A stretch of DNA of 38,870 bases from Candidatus Woesearchaeota archaeon (lineage in GTDB: Archaea; Nanobdellota; Nanobdellia; Woesearchaeales; JAFCFN01), in assembly GCA_017609245.1 (NCBI GenBank), contig JAFCEI010000001.1, positions 1-38,870 on the forward strand. The letters are read 5' to 3'. How positions within the stretch are numbered: position 1 is the stretch's first letter; each line of letters begins with the position of its first letter. Both the position numbers and the translations under genes were made by a program. The notes under the pieces are model-generated. The model had not been told where the DNA came from, did not search any database, and saw only the letters and a program-made list of their open reading frames with translations. Below, piece after piece: positions 22,615 to 31,246 of this stretch.

Positions 22615-25005
22615 CTATTGCGCAATCTTGGCCAAAGAGGTTAAAATATCTCCTGGAGCAAGTTTCATTATCCTTACTCCTTGCGTTATTCTCCCCATCT
22701 GAGAAACATCTGAAGCAGTAATTCTGATTGCAATACCTTTCTGGGATATTAGCATAAGCTCGTCTTCTCCTGTAACTGTCTTAACGCCCGCTACAAATCC
22801 GTTTTTGTCAGTTATGTTCAGATTCAGAACACCGGAGCCCCCTCTCTTGATCAGCCTGTATTCAGATATTTTAGTTCTTTTTCCAAATCCGTTTTCAGTA
22901 ACTGTCAACAAAGAGTCTTCATCTCTGGCTATTGCAAGGCCAATCACCTCATCATTTGATTTTAGCTTAATCCCTCTTACGCCTGCTGCTGCTCTCCCCA
23001 TTGGCCTCACATCATTCTCATCAAACTTGATGGCCATCCCGTTTCTTGTGGCCATCAACAGCTTTTGACTGCCGTCAGTAAGGACTGCATTCACCAAGCT
23101 GTCATCATCAAGGTTTATTGCTTTTATCCCTGTTCTCCTAATATTTTCAAATGCTGACAGCTCTGTTTTTTTTATTGTTCCGTTTCTTGTGGCCATGACC
23201 AGAAACAGCTTTTCTTTAAATTCCTTGACTGGAATTGACTCTGTTATTTTCTGGTTTTTTATGTTCAGCAGATTTACAATTGGCGTTCCTTTTGCCTGCC
23301 TTCTTGTGTCAGGTATCTGATGCACTTTCAAAGAATAAACAATCCCCTTGTCTGTAAAAAACAATACATCATTAACAGTATTTGCAATAAAAATATCCTC
23401 TACAAAATCTTCTTCTCTTGTTGTTGCTGCAATTATTCCCTTGCCCCCTCTTTTCTGACGTTTGTAGCTTGATATAGGCATTCTTTTGATATATCCTGAA
23501 TGGGTGATTGTTATGACAACGTCTTCTGGCTTGATTATCTCTTCAATATCTCTTTCTATCACAGCATGGCTGATCTCTGTCATCCTTTGCCCATTGTATT
23601 TTTCCTTTAATTCAGCTAGTTCTTGTTTGATTATATCCAGAATCTTTTGGGCAGACCCTAAAATTGATTTCAATTCTTCTATCTTTTTGGCCAGTTCAGA
23701 ATCTTCTTTTGACATCTTTTCCTGTTCTAAAGATGTTAATTTCTGCAATCTCATGTCCAGAATTGCCGATGCCTGTTTTTTAGTAAGCTTAAAATTGTCT
23801 ATCAGGTGATCTATTGCCTGTTCTGTTGATTTGGAACTTCTTATGACTTTAATGATATTATCTATATTTTTTAAAGCTATCAGCAATCCTTCTACAATGT
23901 GCTTTCTGTATTCTGCTTTTTTAAGATCAAATTGCGTTCGCTTTGTGATCATCTCTTTTCTAAATTTGATAAAGTTAGCAATCAAACTTTTTATGTTAAG
24001 AACAACAGGCCTGTTATCAACCAATGCAAGCATGATTATTCCGAATGTAGTTTCCAGCCTGCTATATCTATATAATTGTTTTAAAATCAATTCAGGGGCT
24101 GCAGACTTTTTAAGTTCAAGGATAATCCTTATCCCTTTTCTGTCTGATTCGTCCCTTAAATCAGTCACGTCTGTTACCTTTTTATCCTTGACTAATTTTG
24201 CGATTTCCTGAACAAGATCTGATTTGTTTACCTGGTAAGGAATTTCTGTAATTATGATCTTGTTTTCCTGAACATCTGCTCTTGCCCTTAAGGTTATTTT
24301 TCCCCTTCCAGTTTTATAAGCATCTTTAATCCCTTGCTTACCCATTATCAAACCTGCTGTTGGAAAGTCAGGTCCTGGAACTAATTGGATTAGTTCATCA
24401 ATTGTAATCTCTGGGTTATCAACTGCAGCGATTATTGCCGAGCATACTTCTGAAAGATTATGAGGCGGGATGTTTGTTGCCATTCCAACTGCTATTCCTG
24501 AGGAACCGTTAATCAGTAAGTTAGGAACTTTTGAAGGCAAAACAGAAGGCTCTTTTGTTGAATTATCAAAATTAGGAACAAACTCAACTGTCTGTTTCTC
24601 AATATCCTGCAGCATCTCTTCTGAAAGCTTGGACAGCCTTGCTTCTGTATATCTCATTGCAGCTGCCCTATCTCCATCAATAGAGCCAAAATTTCCCTGA
24701 CCTTGCACCAAAGGATATCTTAGGCTAAAGCCTTGAGCCATCCTTACCAAAGAGTCATATATTGCTGCATCACCATGGGGATGATATTTAGCCATGCAAT
24801 TACCAACTATGTTTGCTGATTTCTTGAAAGGCTTATTGTGCAATAAGCCCAGCTCATGCATTGTGTAAAGAACTCTTCTGTGAACTGGCTTTAAGCCGTC
24901 TCTTACGTCTGGCAATGCCCTGCCAACTATCACTGACATAGAATAATCTAGGTAAGACTGCTTCATCTCGTCTTCAATAACCCTTTGCTTGATTTGTTCT
25001 GGCAT
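22615..25005 (-). CDS. gyrA: DNA gyrase subunit A
   Basis: The DNA-cleaving subunit of gyrase, which introduces negative supercoils together with GyrB. The 796-residue protein has the catalytic Tyr119 in AAAMRYTEARLS, the full breakage-reunion domain, and a C-terminal beta-pinwheel carrying a GyrA box (QKRGGKG, about 517-523), which distinguishes gyrase from topoisomerase IV. Bacterial gyrase is known in many archaea, including DPANN, by old transfer. gyrB is not in the window. It overlaps the preceding 61-residue gene by one base (TAATG) and so is translationally coupled to it. Confidence 0.95.
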   Translation of the reverse strand: MPEQIKQRVIEDEMKQSYLDYSMSVIVGRALPDVRDGLKPVHRRVLYTMHELGLLHNKPFKKSANIVGNCMAKYHPHGDAAIYDSLVRMAQGFSLRYPLVQGQGNFGSIDGDRAAAMRYTEARLSKLSEEMLQDIEKQTVEFVPNFDNSTKEPSVLPSKVPNLLINGSSGIAVGMATNIPPHNLSEVCSAIIAAVDNPEITIDELIQLVPGPDFPTAGLIMGKQGIKDAYKTGRGKITLRARADVQENKIIITEIPYQVNKSDLVQEIAKLVKDKKVTDVTDLRDESDRKGIRIILELKKSAAPELILKQLYRYSRLETTFGIIMLALVDNRPVVLNIKSLIANFIKFRKEMITKRTQFDLKKAEYRKHIVEGLLIALKNIDNIIKVIRSSKSTEQAIDHLIDNFKLTKKQASAILDMRLQKLTSLEQEKMSKEDSELAKKIEELKSILGSAQKILDIIKQELAELKEKYNGQRMTEISHAVIERDIEEIIKPEDVVITITHSGYIKRMPISSYKRQKRGGKGIIAATTREEDFVEDIFIANTVNDVLFFTDKGIVYSLKVHQIPDTRRQAKGTPIVNLLNIKNQKITESIPVKEFKEKLFLVMATRNGTIKKTELSAFENIRRTGIKAINLDDDSLVNAVLTDGSQKLLMATRNGMAIKFDENDVRPMGRAAAGVRGIKLKSNDEVIGLAIARDEDSLLTVTENGFGKRTKISEYRLIKRGGSGVLNLNITDKNGFVAGVKTVTGEDELMLISQKGIAIRITASDVSQMGRITQGVRIMKLAPGDILTSLAKIAQ

Positions 25006-25190
25006 TATTTAGTCTTGACTTTCTGATATTTTTTAATGGTCATGTGGTATAATGTTTTTGAATCTATTTTCTGCATCCCGACCACTTCACCGAGATAATA
25101 TTTTATGCCATCTTTTGTTCTTGTTTTTGGAAGTGGTTTATTGTTATCTAATGAAAATTCCAATACAATTCTTGATATGTCTTCACTCAT
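25005..25190 (-). CDS. Hypothetical protein, 61 aa, coupled to gyrA
   Basis: Not recognised. Small, basic, soluble protein. Its ATG at 25190 is preceded by GTGGAGG at good spacing, and a TATA box (GCTTTATAAAG, about 25250-25260) lies 60-70 bases upstream, so it is the true first gene of the gyrA message. Its stop overlaps the gyrA start. It could be a gyrase accessory or simply a translation leader; nothing in the sequence decides. Confidence 0.65.
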   Translation of the reverse strand: MSEDISRIVLEFSLDNNKPLPKTRTKDGIKYYLGEVVGMQKIDSKTLYHMTIKKYQKVKTK

Positions 25191-25248
25191 CGTAGTTCCT
25201 CCACTTAATTTGAGTTAGAATAACCCTATACAATGAAGAGTGTGGTTC

Positions 25249-25260
25249 TTTATAAAGCTT
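25249..25260 (-). promoter_or_regulatory. TATA promoter of the gyrA operon
   Basis: AGCTTTATAAAG on the minus strand gives a transcript starting near 25225-25230 and a leader of about 35-40 bases ending in the GTGGAGG ribosome site. Confidence 0.5.
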
Positions 25261-25314
25261 TCTATTGAATTTTAGCTCTAGAAGGCTTGAAATGGCTAAA
25301 TTTAGGGTTTTAAG

Positions 25315-25452
25315 CTAATTTCTGATGCTTTTGAGCACGCTGAAGCTCTTGCCACAATAAACACATTTCTTGACTTTTTTGTCTAAAGAATCAGTTGTGC
25401 TTTTGTAAAGCATTGAATTTTTGCAGTTAGGGCATCTAAGTTTCAGCATCAT
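25315..25452 (-). CDS. Small zinc-ribbon protein, 45 aa
   Basis: A short protein with two CxxC knuckles (Cys7/Cys10 in CPNC and Cys30/Cys33 in CVYC) in the spacing of a zinc ribbon, followed by a basic tail. It begins with ATGATG: the first ATG overlaps the ndk stop by four bases, the second follows directly, and either may be used. Zinc ribbons of this size occur in ribosomal, transcription and RNA-binding proteins; no specific family is claimed. Last gene of the operon that starts at 29477. Confidence 0.7.
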   Translation of the reverse strand: MMLKLRCPNCKNSMLYKSTTDSLDKKVKKCVYCGKSFSVLKSIRN

Positions 25453-25949
25453 TTCCAGACCAGTTCATGCTTTTCAATTTCTTTAGATTCAGTCGGATAT
25501 GATATGGAAGTCAGCTCTTCAGGTTTGAACCAAAGCTTTATCTCTCTTTCAGCTTCCTTTTCATTTTCAGAAGCGTGGATTGCATTCTCAAAAACTCCTT
25601 TCTGAGTTATTCTACCATACCTTCCCCTTATGGAAACAGGATCTGCTTTTTCAGGGTTTGTTGAGCCAACTATGTGCCTAACACTCTTTATTGCATTCTC
25701 ACCCTCATACACAAGTGCCAACACGCGATTTGTGTGATATTCTCCTTGGATATATTTTATCAATTCATCAAAAAAAGGCTCGCCTTTCAGCTCCTTATAG
25801 TGCTCTTTAGCCAATTCTTTCTTAACACTCAATATCTTTGCTCCAACTATCTTAAGTTTTGTTTCTGATAACACTGAAAGAATGTTTCCAGTAAGAGATT
25901 TCAGTAACCCGTCTGGTTTGATCAAAACCAATGTTTGCTGCACATCCAT
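25449..25949 (-). CDS. ndk: Nucleoside diphosphate kinase
   Basis: Balances NTP pools by phosphate transfer through a phospho-histidine. The N-terminus TLVLIKPDGLL and the active-site His125 in NAIHASEN are clear. At 166 residues it is somewhat longer than the 135-155 of typical NDKs, with extra length at the C-terminus. The start is the ATG at 25949: four codons upstream is a TTG inside scpB, while GGAG sits just before the ATG. One base separates it from scpB. Confidence 0.95.
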   Translation of the reverse strand: MDVQQTLVLIKPDGLLKSLTGNILSVLSETKLKIVGAKILSVKKELAKEHYKELKGEPFFDELIKYIQGEYHTNRVLALVYEGENAIKSVRHIVGSTNPEKADPVSIRGRYGRITQKGVFENAIHASENEKEAEREIKLWFKPEELTSISYPTESKEIEKHELVWK

Positions 25950-25950
25950 C

Positions 25951-26637
25951 TTATTCTCCAAGATTCTCTAATATTTCCTGTTCTTCTGAAAGTGTTTTTT
26001 CTTCAGCTTCTGTAAGTTTAGAGACTGCTTCTTTGTCTTTTTTCTGCTTGAATATTTCTTCCTGCTCTTTTATTGCTTTTTTTGCCTCTTCAATCGCTGT
26101 TTCTCTTGTGTTAATGTGCGACTCCATCTTATTTATCTTTTCCCTTATGTCTTCTGACATCTGGGACTTGAATGCTATCTTTGCTTCGCTTGTGGGCAGA
26201 TCAAAGTATTCAAAAAAGTGCTCTGTTAATTTGATTTTTCTTGTCCTTCCAAATGGTTCTCTTGATATGAAGCCCATCTCTTCAAGTTCCTTAAGATGAT
26301 CATAAGCCTTGTTTGTCCTTATCTTAATCACCTCTGCTTGGAGGCAAGGATATTTCCACGCGATAACTGCCAGTGTTTCCATCAAAGTCTTGCTCAGTTC
26401 TGCCTGAGTAACCACTTTCTGCAGCAGAGGAAGATGTTCTTCCTTGACATAAAGCTTGTAGCCGTCTGGCTCTTCAATCAGTTTTAAGGCTGTGTCTTTT
26501 TTTTCATATTCTTTTTTTAGCTGAGCTATTGCTTCTTTAAGAATGCTGAGGTCTTTTATTCCTGTTAGTTCAGAAAGTTCCTGTAGCTTTACTTTTTTTC
26601 CTAAAGAAAACAACAGTGCCTCTACTTTATCTTTCAT
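25951..26637 (-). CDS. scpB: Segregation and condensation protein B (ScpB)
   Basis: Winged-helix partner of ScpA in the SMC-kleisin complex that compacts and segregates chromosomes. The tandem winged-helix core spans about residues 1-150, with the conserved LMETLAVIAWKYP and REPFGRTRKI segments. The last 75 residues are a lysine/glutamate-rich probable coiled coil. The gene before it, at 26690, may also carry a winged helix. scpA and smc are not in the window. Confidence 0.9.
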   Translation of the reverse strand: MKDKVEALLFSLGKKVKLQELSELTGIKDLSILKEAIAQLKKEYEKKDTALKLIEEPDGYKLYVKEEHLPLLQKVVTQAELSKTLMETLAVIAWKYPCLQAEVIKIRTNKAYDHLKELEEMGFISREPFGRTRKIKLTEHFFEYFDLPTSEAKIAFKSQMSEDIREKINKMESHINTRETAIEEAKKAIKEQEEIFKQKKDKEAVSKLTEAEEKTLSEEQEILENLGE

Positions 26638-26689
26638 CTGTTTGAAAAACCTCTCAGTTTTTTAAACCTTGAAAATTTTTCTAAAATTT

Positions 26690-27310
26690 TCATTGTATGT
26701 AAGAATATTTATCTTCTTTTTTTTCTATCTTTTCCTGCTTGATCAGCGCGTCTATGAATGGCTGGACCTGTTCAGCAGGTATGCCTACATCTTTGCTTAT
26801 CTCTTCGATTGTCTTGTCTTTTTCCTTTAATGACAGCTTGAATATGTTCCGCAGCAAAGCTGATGCATTTTGCTTTAATATTGTGTTTTCTGCATTCTTG
26901 TTTTTCAAAACCATGTCCATCTGGTGAAGCCTTGCAAGCAGATCATTCAGGAACCCTGCAGTGTCATTTGATGTAAACTTCATGCTTTCAGGTTCAATTA
27001 TATCAATTGATGATGGCATGAACTCAAAGCATATGCCCACCAAAGTAGGTATATCTTTTACAAGTATCTCCATTTCTGTAAAAGCTGAGAATATCTGCGC
27101 TTTTGTTATCTTTTGGCCCGGAATTTCCTGCTCTTTTGCAGGTGCTTTGTCTGAGCTGATTAAATCTACCCCCTTTACCTGCTTCATGCTTTCTTCAACC
27201 AGGCCTATTGTCTTCTCAACATGCTCTTTTGGAGAGCCTGCTATCTCAACTATTATTCTGCATTGGATTGCACCATCTTGTATCTTTTCTTTGATTTCTT
27301 GGTCTTTCAT
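26690..27310 (-). CDS. Hypothetical protein, 206 aa, possible C-terminal winged helix
   Basis: Not recognised. The first 40 residues look like an alpha/beta domain (QCRIIVEIAGSPKEHVEKTI). The middle is helical (LNDLLARLHQMDMVLKNKN), and the last 45 residues (TIEEISKDVGIPAEQVQPFI, then KYSYIQ) resemble a winged-helix turn. It lies one base after the lamin-tail gene and 52 bases before scpB on the same strand. A link to either SMC-ScpAB or to the surface protein is possible but not shown. Confidence 0.7.
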   Translation of the reverse strand: MKDQEIKEKIQDGAIQCRIIVEIAGSPKEHVEKTIGLVEESMKQVKGVDLISSDKAPAKEQEIPGQKITKAQIFSAFTEMEILVKDIPTLVGICFEFMPSSIDIIEPESMKFTSNDTAGFLNDLLARLHQMDMVLKNKNAENTILKQNASALLRNIFKLSLKEKDKTIEEISKDVGIPAEQVQPFIDALIKQEKIEKKEDKYSYIQ

Positions 27311-27311
27311 C

Positions 27312-29477
27312 TTAAATCTTTTTCCAGGTTAAAAATGCATTAACTAAAAACATTGCCCCAAAAAGCATCCAGATAACAAGTTTTTTTGTTTTTTCTGATG
27401 ATGATTCGTAAACTGTCACTTTTTCAGAGCAGGTTTGTCCAAGTATGTTATCTGAACTAAAACCTTGTTGATTTATATTTGTTTCGGAAACAGACGTTGA
27501 AGCAGTCAGAGGCGCTTTTAAAGTGATTATTTCTGTAAGTTCTTTTGGGGTTTTTTGATTGTCTTTTATTATCTTGACCTTAAACTTGTATGAACCAGGC
27601 TTTGCTTCAATTACTGTGTTCTTAAGATCTACTATGACTGATGAATCACCAGGAAGGGTTATTGTTTGTGCATTTTCTTCCCTTTCACCTGAATAGCATT
27701 TGCTGCCCCTATACACATAACTCCATATATCCAATATGTGCTCTTCAGAGTCAGATGTTATCTTTACTTTTGCTGTGAATTCCTTGCCTATTTCTATCTC
27801 ATCAGGCAGTGAGAATATGTTGTATGAGAATTTTTGGCTTGATGATCCTGAAGATGATGTTGTTTTGTCGCATAATGATGAAGTTATTCCCTCAATAGTG
27901 AAGCTGGCTGAATCTGATGAGTCAAGACCTTCTAGTTTTATGTCATATGAGCCATCATCATACCTCTCGTTGCAGTTTGGCTTTAGCTGGACAGGTATTG
28001 TAAATGTGTAGTTTGTGAATTTTGTCAGTGTGTGAATTTTTGATGTTTTGGATGATACTTTTGTGCTTCCTTCTGCCCACAAAGATGTTGAATACTTTGA
28101 TGTGTCGCCCCTGTAAATATTCACCTTAACATCTATAGCTTCTCCGAATTTTGCCTTGTTATCTGAGCCGAGCTTTACTTCTACTATCTTGACATAAGAT
28201 TCATTATGTGGTGTGTTGTTAAAGTATTGGGGGTTTTTAACAATGACTTGCTGCTCAGAAGAGTCATCTGATGGGTTTGTATCATTGCATGATATAAATG
28301 AAAGGTTTGTCCTGATAAGGAACACCTTATCTGACTCGTCTATCTTTGGTTTCCATGATTTTCTGTTTGTGTTAAGTGTTGTTATTTTTTTTCTTGCGAT
28401 ATTTCCAAACAAATCCTCAAACCAGTAAGTTATCTTATAAGGATAGGTTGTGTCAGAAAGCAGGGGTATGAATTTTATTGATTCTGGTGTGCTGTATATC
28501 TCCTGTGTTGCGTTTATGCCCAGCGACAGATTGCATGGGATTGTGCTTGTGTCGATTACTTCAATATCCAAACAGTCTGACATGTTTGTGTTGTTTTCTA
28601 AATAACCGCAAACTGTATAATTTCCTGCATATTCAAAATATATGCTACCTGTATCTGCTGTTTTTGAGCAGCCTACCTCTACTGTGAAATTGCTCTCTTT
28701 GATATAATCTTCAAGCCAATAATCGTAGATATCATAGATTACAGTAACATTTTCTTTGTCAGAACAATTGTTTTTGTTTTTTATCTGAATCTTAAAAAGT
28801 TTTGTATAATTAATTTGGTCAAACAAGAATACATCTGCATATACCTTAAGGTAGATCTCTTTTTCAGGCGGTCCAAGTTCAATAATCTCGTTAGGCTGGC
28901 CAGGCGTAGGGTCTGCAACTATCCAGTACCCATCGATAAACTGCAAGGATTTGCCATTTGCCTCTTCATCTAGCTCATAGATCATATCATTATGATATAC
29001 TTCAGTTGAATTATACCAGAAAAAGTCTGTCAGGTTACAATCTTCACCTGCTCCTGCACCACAATACCATATCTCAATATAATCTTCTGTGTTTTTTAGA
29101 TTATTTCCAATTCTATCGCATCTTGGGTCTCCAAACTCATCAAAATGAGTCCAGTCCATTGGGTTGAATATCACATCAATATTGTCAAAGGTGTCATAAA
29201 ATGATGAATAACAGGATGCAATTATGAAATATGTTGCGTTTGTTCCATTGATGTATGCTGAGTAGTCCTGTATCTGCTGCTCATATTTGTCGTCAGCAAT
29301 AAACCATCCGTCAAAAAAATCAACATACTCATTGTCTGGGTTGTATATCTCAACCCATTCAGCATCTGCGTCATAGCTTTCTGGATTGTACATGACCTCA
29401 TTTATTGAGAGGTCTGCCAAAGCTATTGGTGATATAAATACAAATATTTGAATCGCGAGCAGCAGTTTTAGTTTCAT
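27312..29477 (-). CDS. Surface-anchored lamin-tail-domain protein
   Basis: A 721-residue secreted or surface protein. A signal peptide covers about 1-21 (cleavage near ALA-DL). A lamin-tail (LTD) domain follows at about 22-190, with the opening LSINEVMYNPES and AEWVEIYNP. Then come Ig-like beta-rich repeats with many Asn-x-Ser/Thr sites that could be glycosylated, a Ser-rich linker at about 535-545, and a final membrane helix (about 700-717) with a basic tail. LTDs in prokaryotes occur in secreted or surface proteins and may bind nucleic acid or other polymers; the role here is unknown. First gene of the operon; GAGG precedes the ATG. Confidence 0.82.
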   Translation of the reverse strand: MKLKLLLAIQIFVFISPIALADLSINEVMYNPESYDADAEWVEIYNPDNEYVDFFDGWFIADDKYEQQIQDYSAYINGTNATYFIIASCYSSFYDTFDNIDVIFNPMDWTHFDEFGDPRCDRIGNNLKNTEDYIEIWYCGAGAGEDCNLTDFFWYNSTEVYHNDMIYELDEEANGKSLQFIDGYWIVADPTPGQPNEIIELGPPEKEIYLKVYADVFLFDQINYTKLFKIQIKNKNNCSDKENVTVIYDIYDYWLEDYIKESNFTVEVGCSKTADTGSIYFEYAGNYTVCGYLENNTNMSDCLDIEVIDTSTIPCNLSLGINATQEIYSTPESIKFIPLLSDTTYPYKITYWFEDLFGNIARKKITTLNTNRKSWKPKIDESDKVFLIRTNLSFISCNDTNPSDDSSEQQVIVKNPQYFNNTPHNESYVKIVEVKLGSDNKAKFGEAIDVKVNIYRGDTSKYSTSLWAEGSTKVSSKTSKIHTLTKFTNYTFTIPVQLKPNCNERYDDGSYDIKLEGLDSSDSASFTIEGITSSLCDKTTSSSGSSSQKFSYNIFSLPDEIEIGKEFTAKVKITSDSEEHILDIWSYVYRGSKCYSGEREENAQTITLPGDSSVIVDLKNTVIEAKPGSYKFKVKIIKDNQKTPKELTEIITLKAPLTASTSVSETNINQQGFSSDNILGQTCSEKVTVYESSSEKTKKLVIWMLFGAMFLVNAFLTWKKI

Positions 29478-29589
29478 TTTGCCTCATCGGACTTAAGATC
29501 ATTAAAAAATAAATTTTATGAAACAGGTTTAACAAACAACATATTAAACTACAATAAAATATTTATAAAAAATACATTTATTAAAATTT

Positions 29590-29826
29590 ATGGTAAACAG
29601 AACATATCTTGCGAAATACACTACTAATTCAAGCATGTATGATGGTGGGGCGTGGATGCCTGATCCTGAGCCGCACAAAGATGAATACAGGTTTCAGGCT
29701 AATGGTGACAAACAGGCACAGAGACTGGCTGAAGAGCATAAAAGAGACATAGGCAAGAGATATTTTGGGCCAAGTGTCACTCTTGACAGCCTGGTGAGAA
29801 TAGAAGATGTCTATTTAAAGAAATAA
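29590..29826 (+). CDS. Hypothetical protein, 78 aa
   Basis: Not recognised. Soluble and charged, with a helical middle (KQAQRLAEEHKRDIGKRYFG) and no cysteines. TATA-like ATATTTATAAA at about 29558-29568 lies 25 bases or so before the ATG, so the message is leaderless. The stop falls a base before the convergent amrS stop. Expression from a good promoter and normal codon use support a real gene. Confidence 0.6.
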   Translation: MVNRTYLAKYTTNSSMYDGGAWMPDPEPHKDEYRFQANGDKQAQRLAEEHKRDIGKRYFGPSVTLDSLVRIEDVYLKK

Positions 29827-29827
29827 A

Positions 29828-30838
29828 TCAATCTTTCCATATGCCTGGGATCAGCGTTTTGCAGTTCGGACATTTTCCTTGTTTCAAATTGTTTTTGATT
29901 ATGCTAAAGCCAGATCTCTCTATTAGAAGTTCTTTGCATCCTGGACAATATGTGTTTTCAGCTTTTGTTGCTGGAATGTTTCCAACATAAACATATTTTA
30001 ATCCTGTTTCTAAAGCAATTTCTCTTGCTTTTAACAAAGTTGCAGAAGTTGTTGAAGCGAGGTTTTTCAGCTTATAATGGGGATAAAAACCTGTGAAATG
30101 CACTGGAACATCTGCTCCAAGGTTGTTTTTAATCCATGTGCACATCTGTTTTATTGTTTTCATGTTATCATTTAAAGTTGGAATGATCAGGTTTGTAAGT
30201 TCTATCCATGTTTTTGTTTTGCGTATATTTTTTACTGATTCTAGAACAGGTTTTAATGATGCAAAACAATATTTTTTGTAGAACTGCTCTGTAAATCCTT
30301 TGAAATCAATGTTTGCTGCATCAATATATTTGTATAATTGTTTCAGGGGTTCTGGATTTATAAAAGCTGATGTTACCAGAATATTCTTTATTCCTGCTTT
30401 TTTTGCCAGCCTTGCTGTTTCTAAAACATATTCATAAAATATGGTTGGTTCATTATAAGTATATGCAATTGTTTTGCAGTTATTTTCAATTGCATTTTGA
30501 ACAACTGCTTCTGGCCCCATAATCTCGTAGGGAATATCTTCTGGGTTTGCCTGCGATATTTCCGAGTTTTGGCACCACTGGCAATGCAGATTGCACCCTG
30601 CTGTTCCAATTGAAAATGCTGCTGTATCTGGGAGAAAGTGGAATAGCGGCTTTTTCTCAATAGGGTCTACTGCAACTGAGCAGGGTTTTGCATAAACCAA
30701 AGAGATTAGTTTTCTATTGATGTTTTTCCTTGCTCTGCAATCACCTCTGCTGTTTGGCGATATTACACAAAATTTTGGGCAGAGCTGGCACTGGACTTTT
30801 TTATCAGGCAGCTCGTTGTAATATGATGCTTGATGCAT
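29828..30838 (-). CDS. amrS: AmmeMemoRadiSam-system radical SAM enzyme (AmrS)
   Basis: A 336-residue radical SAM protein. The cluster motif is GCNLHCQWC (Cys82, Cys86, Cys89) followed by QNSEIS, typical of this family. An N-terminal CxxCxxxC set (CQLCPKFC) and a C-terminal zinc-like Cys pair set (CPGC, CPNC) are also present. The family co-occurs with Memo and AMMECR1 proteins in many archaea and bacteria, but neither is in the window and the reaction is not established to my knowledge. The ATG at 30838 is chosen because a TATA box (ACTTATAAATC, about 30860-30870) lies between it and an earlier in-frame ATG at 30886; this makes it leaderless. Confidence 0.9.
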   Translation of the reverse strand: MHQASYYNELPDKKVQCQLCPKFCVISPNSRGDCRARKNINRKLISLVYAKPCSVAVDPIEKKPLFHFLPDTAAFSIGTAGCNLHCQWCQNSEISQANPEDIPYEIMGPEAVVQNAIENNCKTIAYTYNEPTIFYEYVLETARLAKKAGIKNILVTSAFINPEPLKQLYKYIDAANIDFKGFTEQFYKKYCFASLKPVLESVKNIRKTKTWIELTNLIIPTLNDNMKTIKQMCTWIKNNLGADVPVHFTGFYPHYKLKNLASTTSATLLKAREIALETGLKYVYVGNIPATKAENTYCPGCKELLIERSGFSIIKNNLKQGKCPNCKTLIPGIWKD

Positions 30839-30934
30839 ATTTGCAATATATATTGTCAGATTTATAAGTTTGTTGATGTATGGCAAAGTTTAAAAACTGC
30901 AACCAGTTTATAATATAACGACAGAAGTGATTTT

Positions 30935-31087
30935 ATGAAAGATAAATCAAAAGAATTGATGATCGTTTCAATTGTGGCAATTGTTGCTATTGTCAGCTTA
31001 GTTCTTATCTCAGCTAATGAGAATAATATGACAGGTGCTGTGCCTGCAAGACTGGTGGAGTTATCTCCAGATGCTGAATGGATTTGA
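30935..31087 (+). CDS. Small secreted or membrane protein, 50 aa (possibly frameshifted)
   Basis: The ORF from the ATG at 30935 encodes a basic N-terminus, one hydrophobic helix (about 9-25) and a short outer tail with NNMTGAVPA. This is a pattern common at the start of small exported proteins in these archaea. It stops at 31087, but another frame continues at once with a plausible sequence (FEIIICPDGRSKVEVKQ and a second Cys) to 31160. If one T in the TTT at 31083-31085 were absent, the two would join into a protein of about 75 residues with a Cys pair. So this is either a short gene or one with a frameshift; function unknown. Confidence 0.5.
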   Translation: MKDKSKELMIVSIVAIVAIVSLVLISANENNMTGAVPARLVELSPDAEWI

Positions 31088-31246
31088 GATAATTATATGT
31101 CCTGATGGAAGATCAAAAGTTGAGGTTAAGCAAAGACATACAATATGCTCAGAAATTTGAGTATTTTTTCTTTTCTTTTTCATATATAGAATAGGAAAAG
31201 CTTTAAATATGCGTTGTGCTTTTTAGTCATTAAAGGGGTGTAAAAC

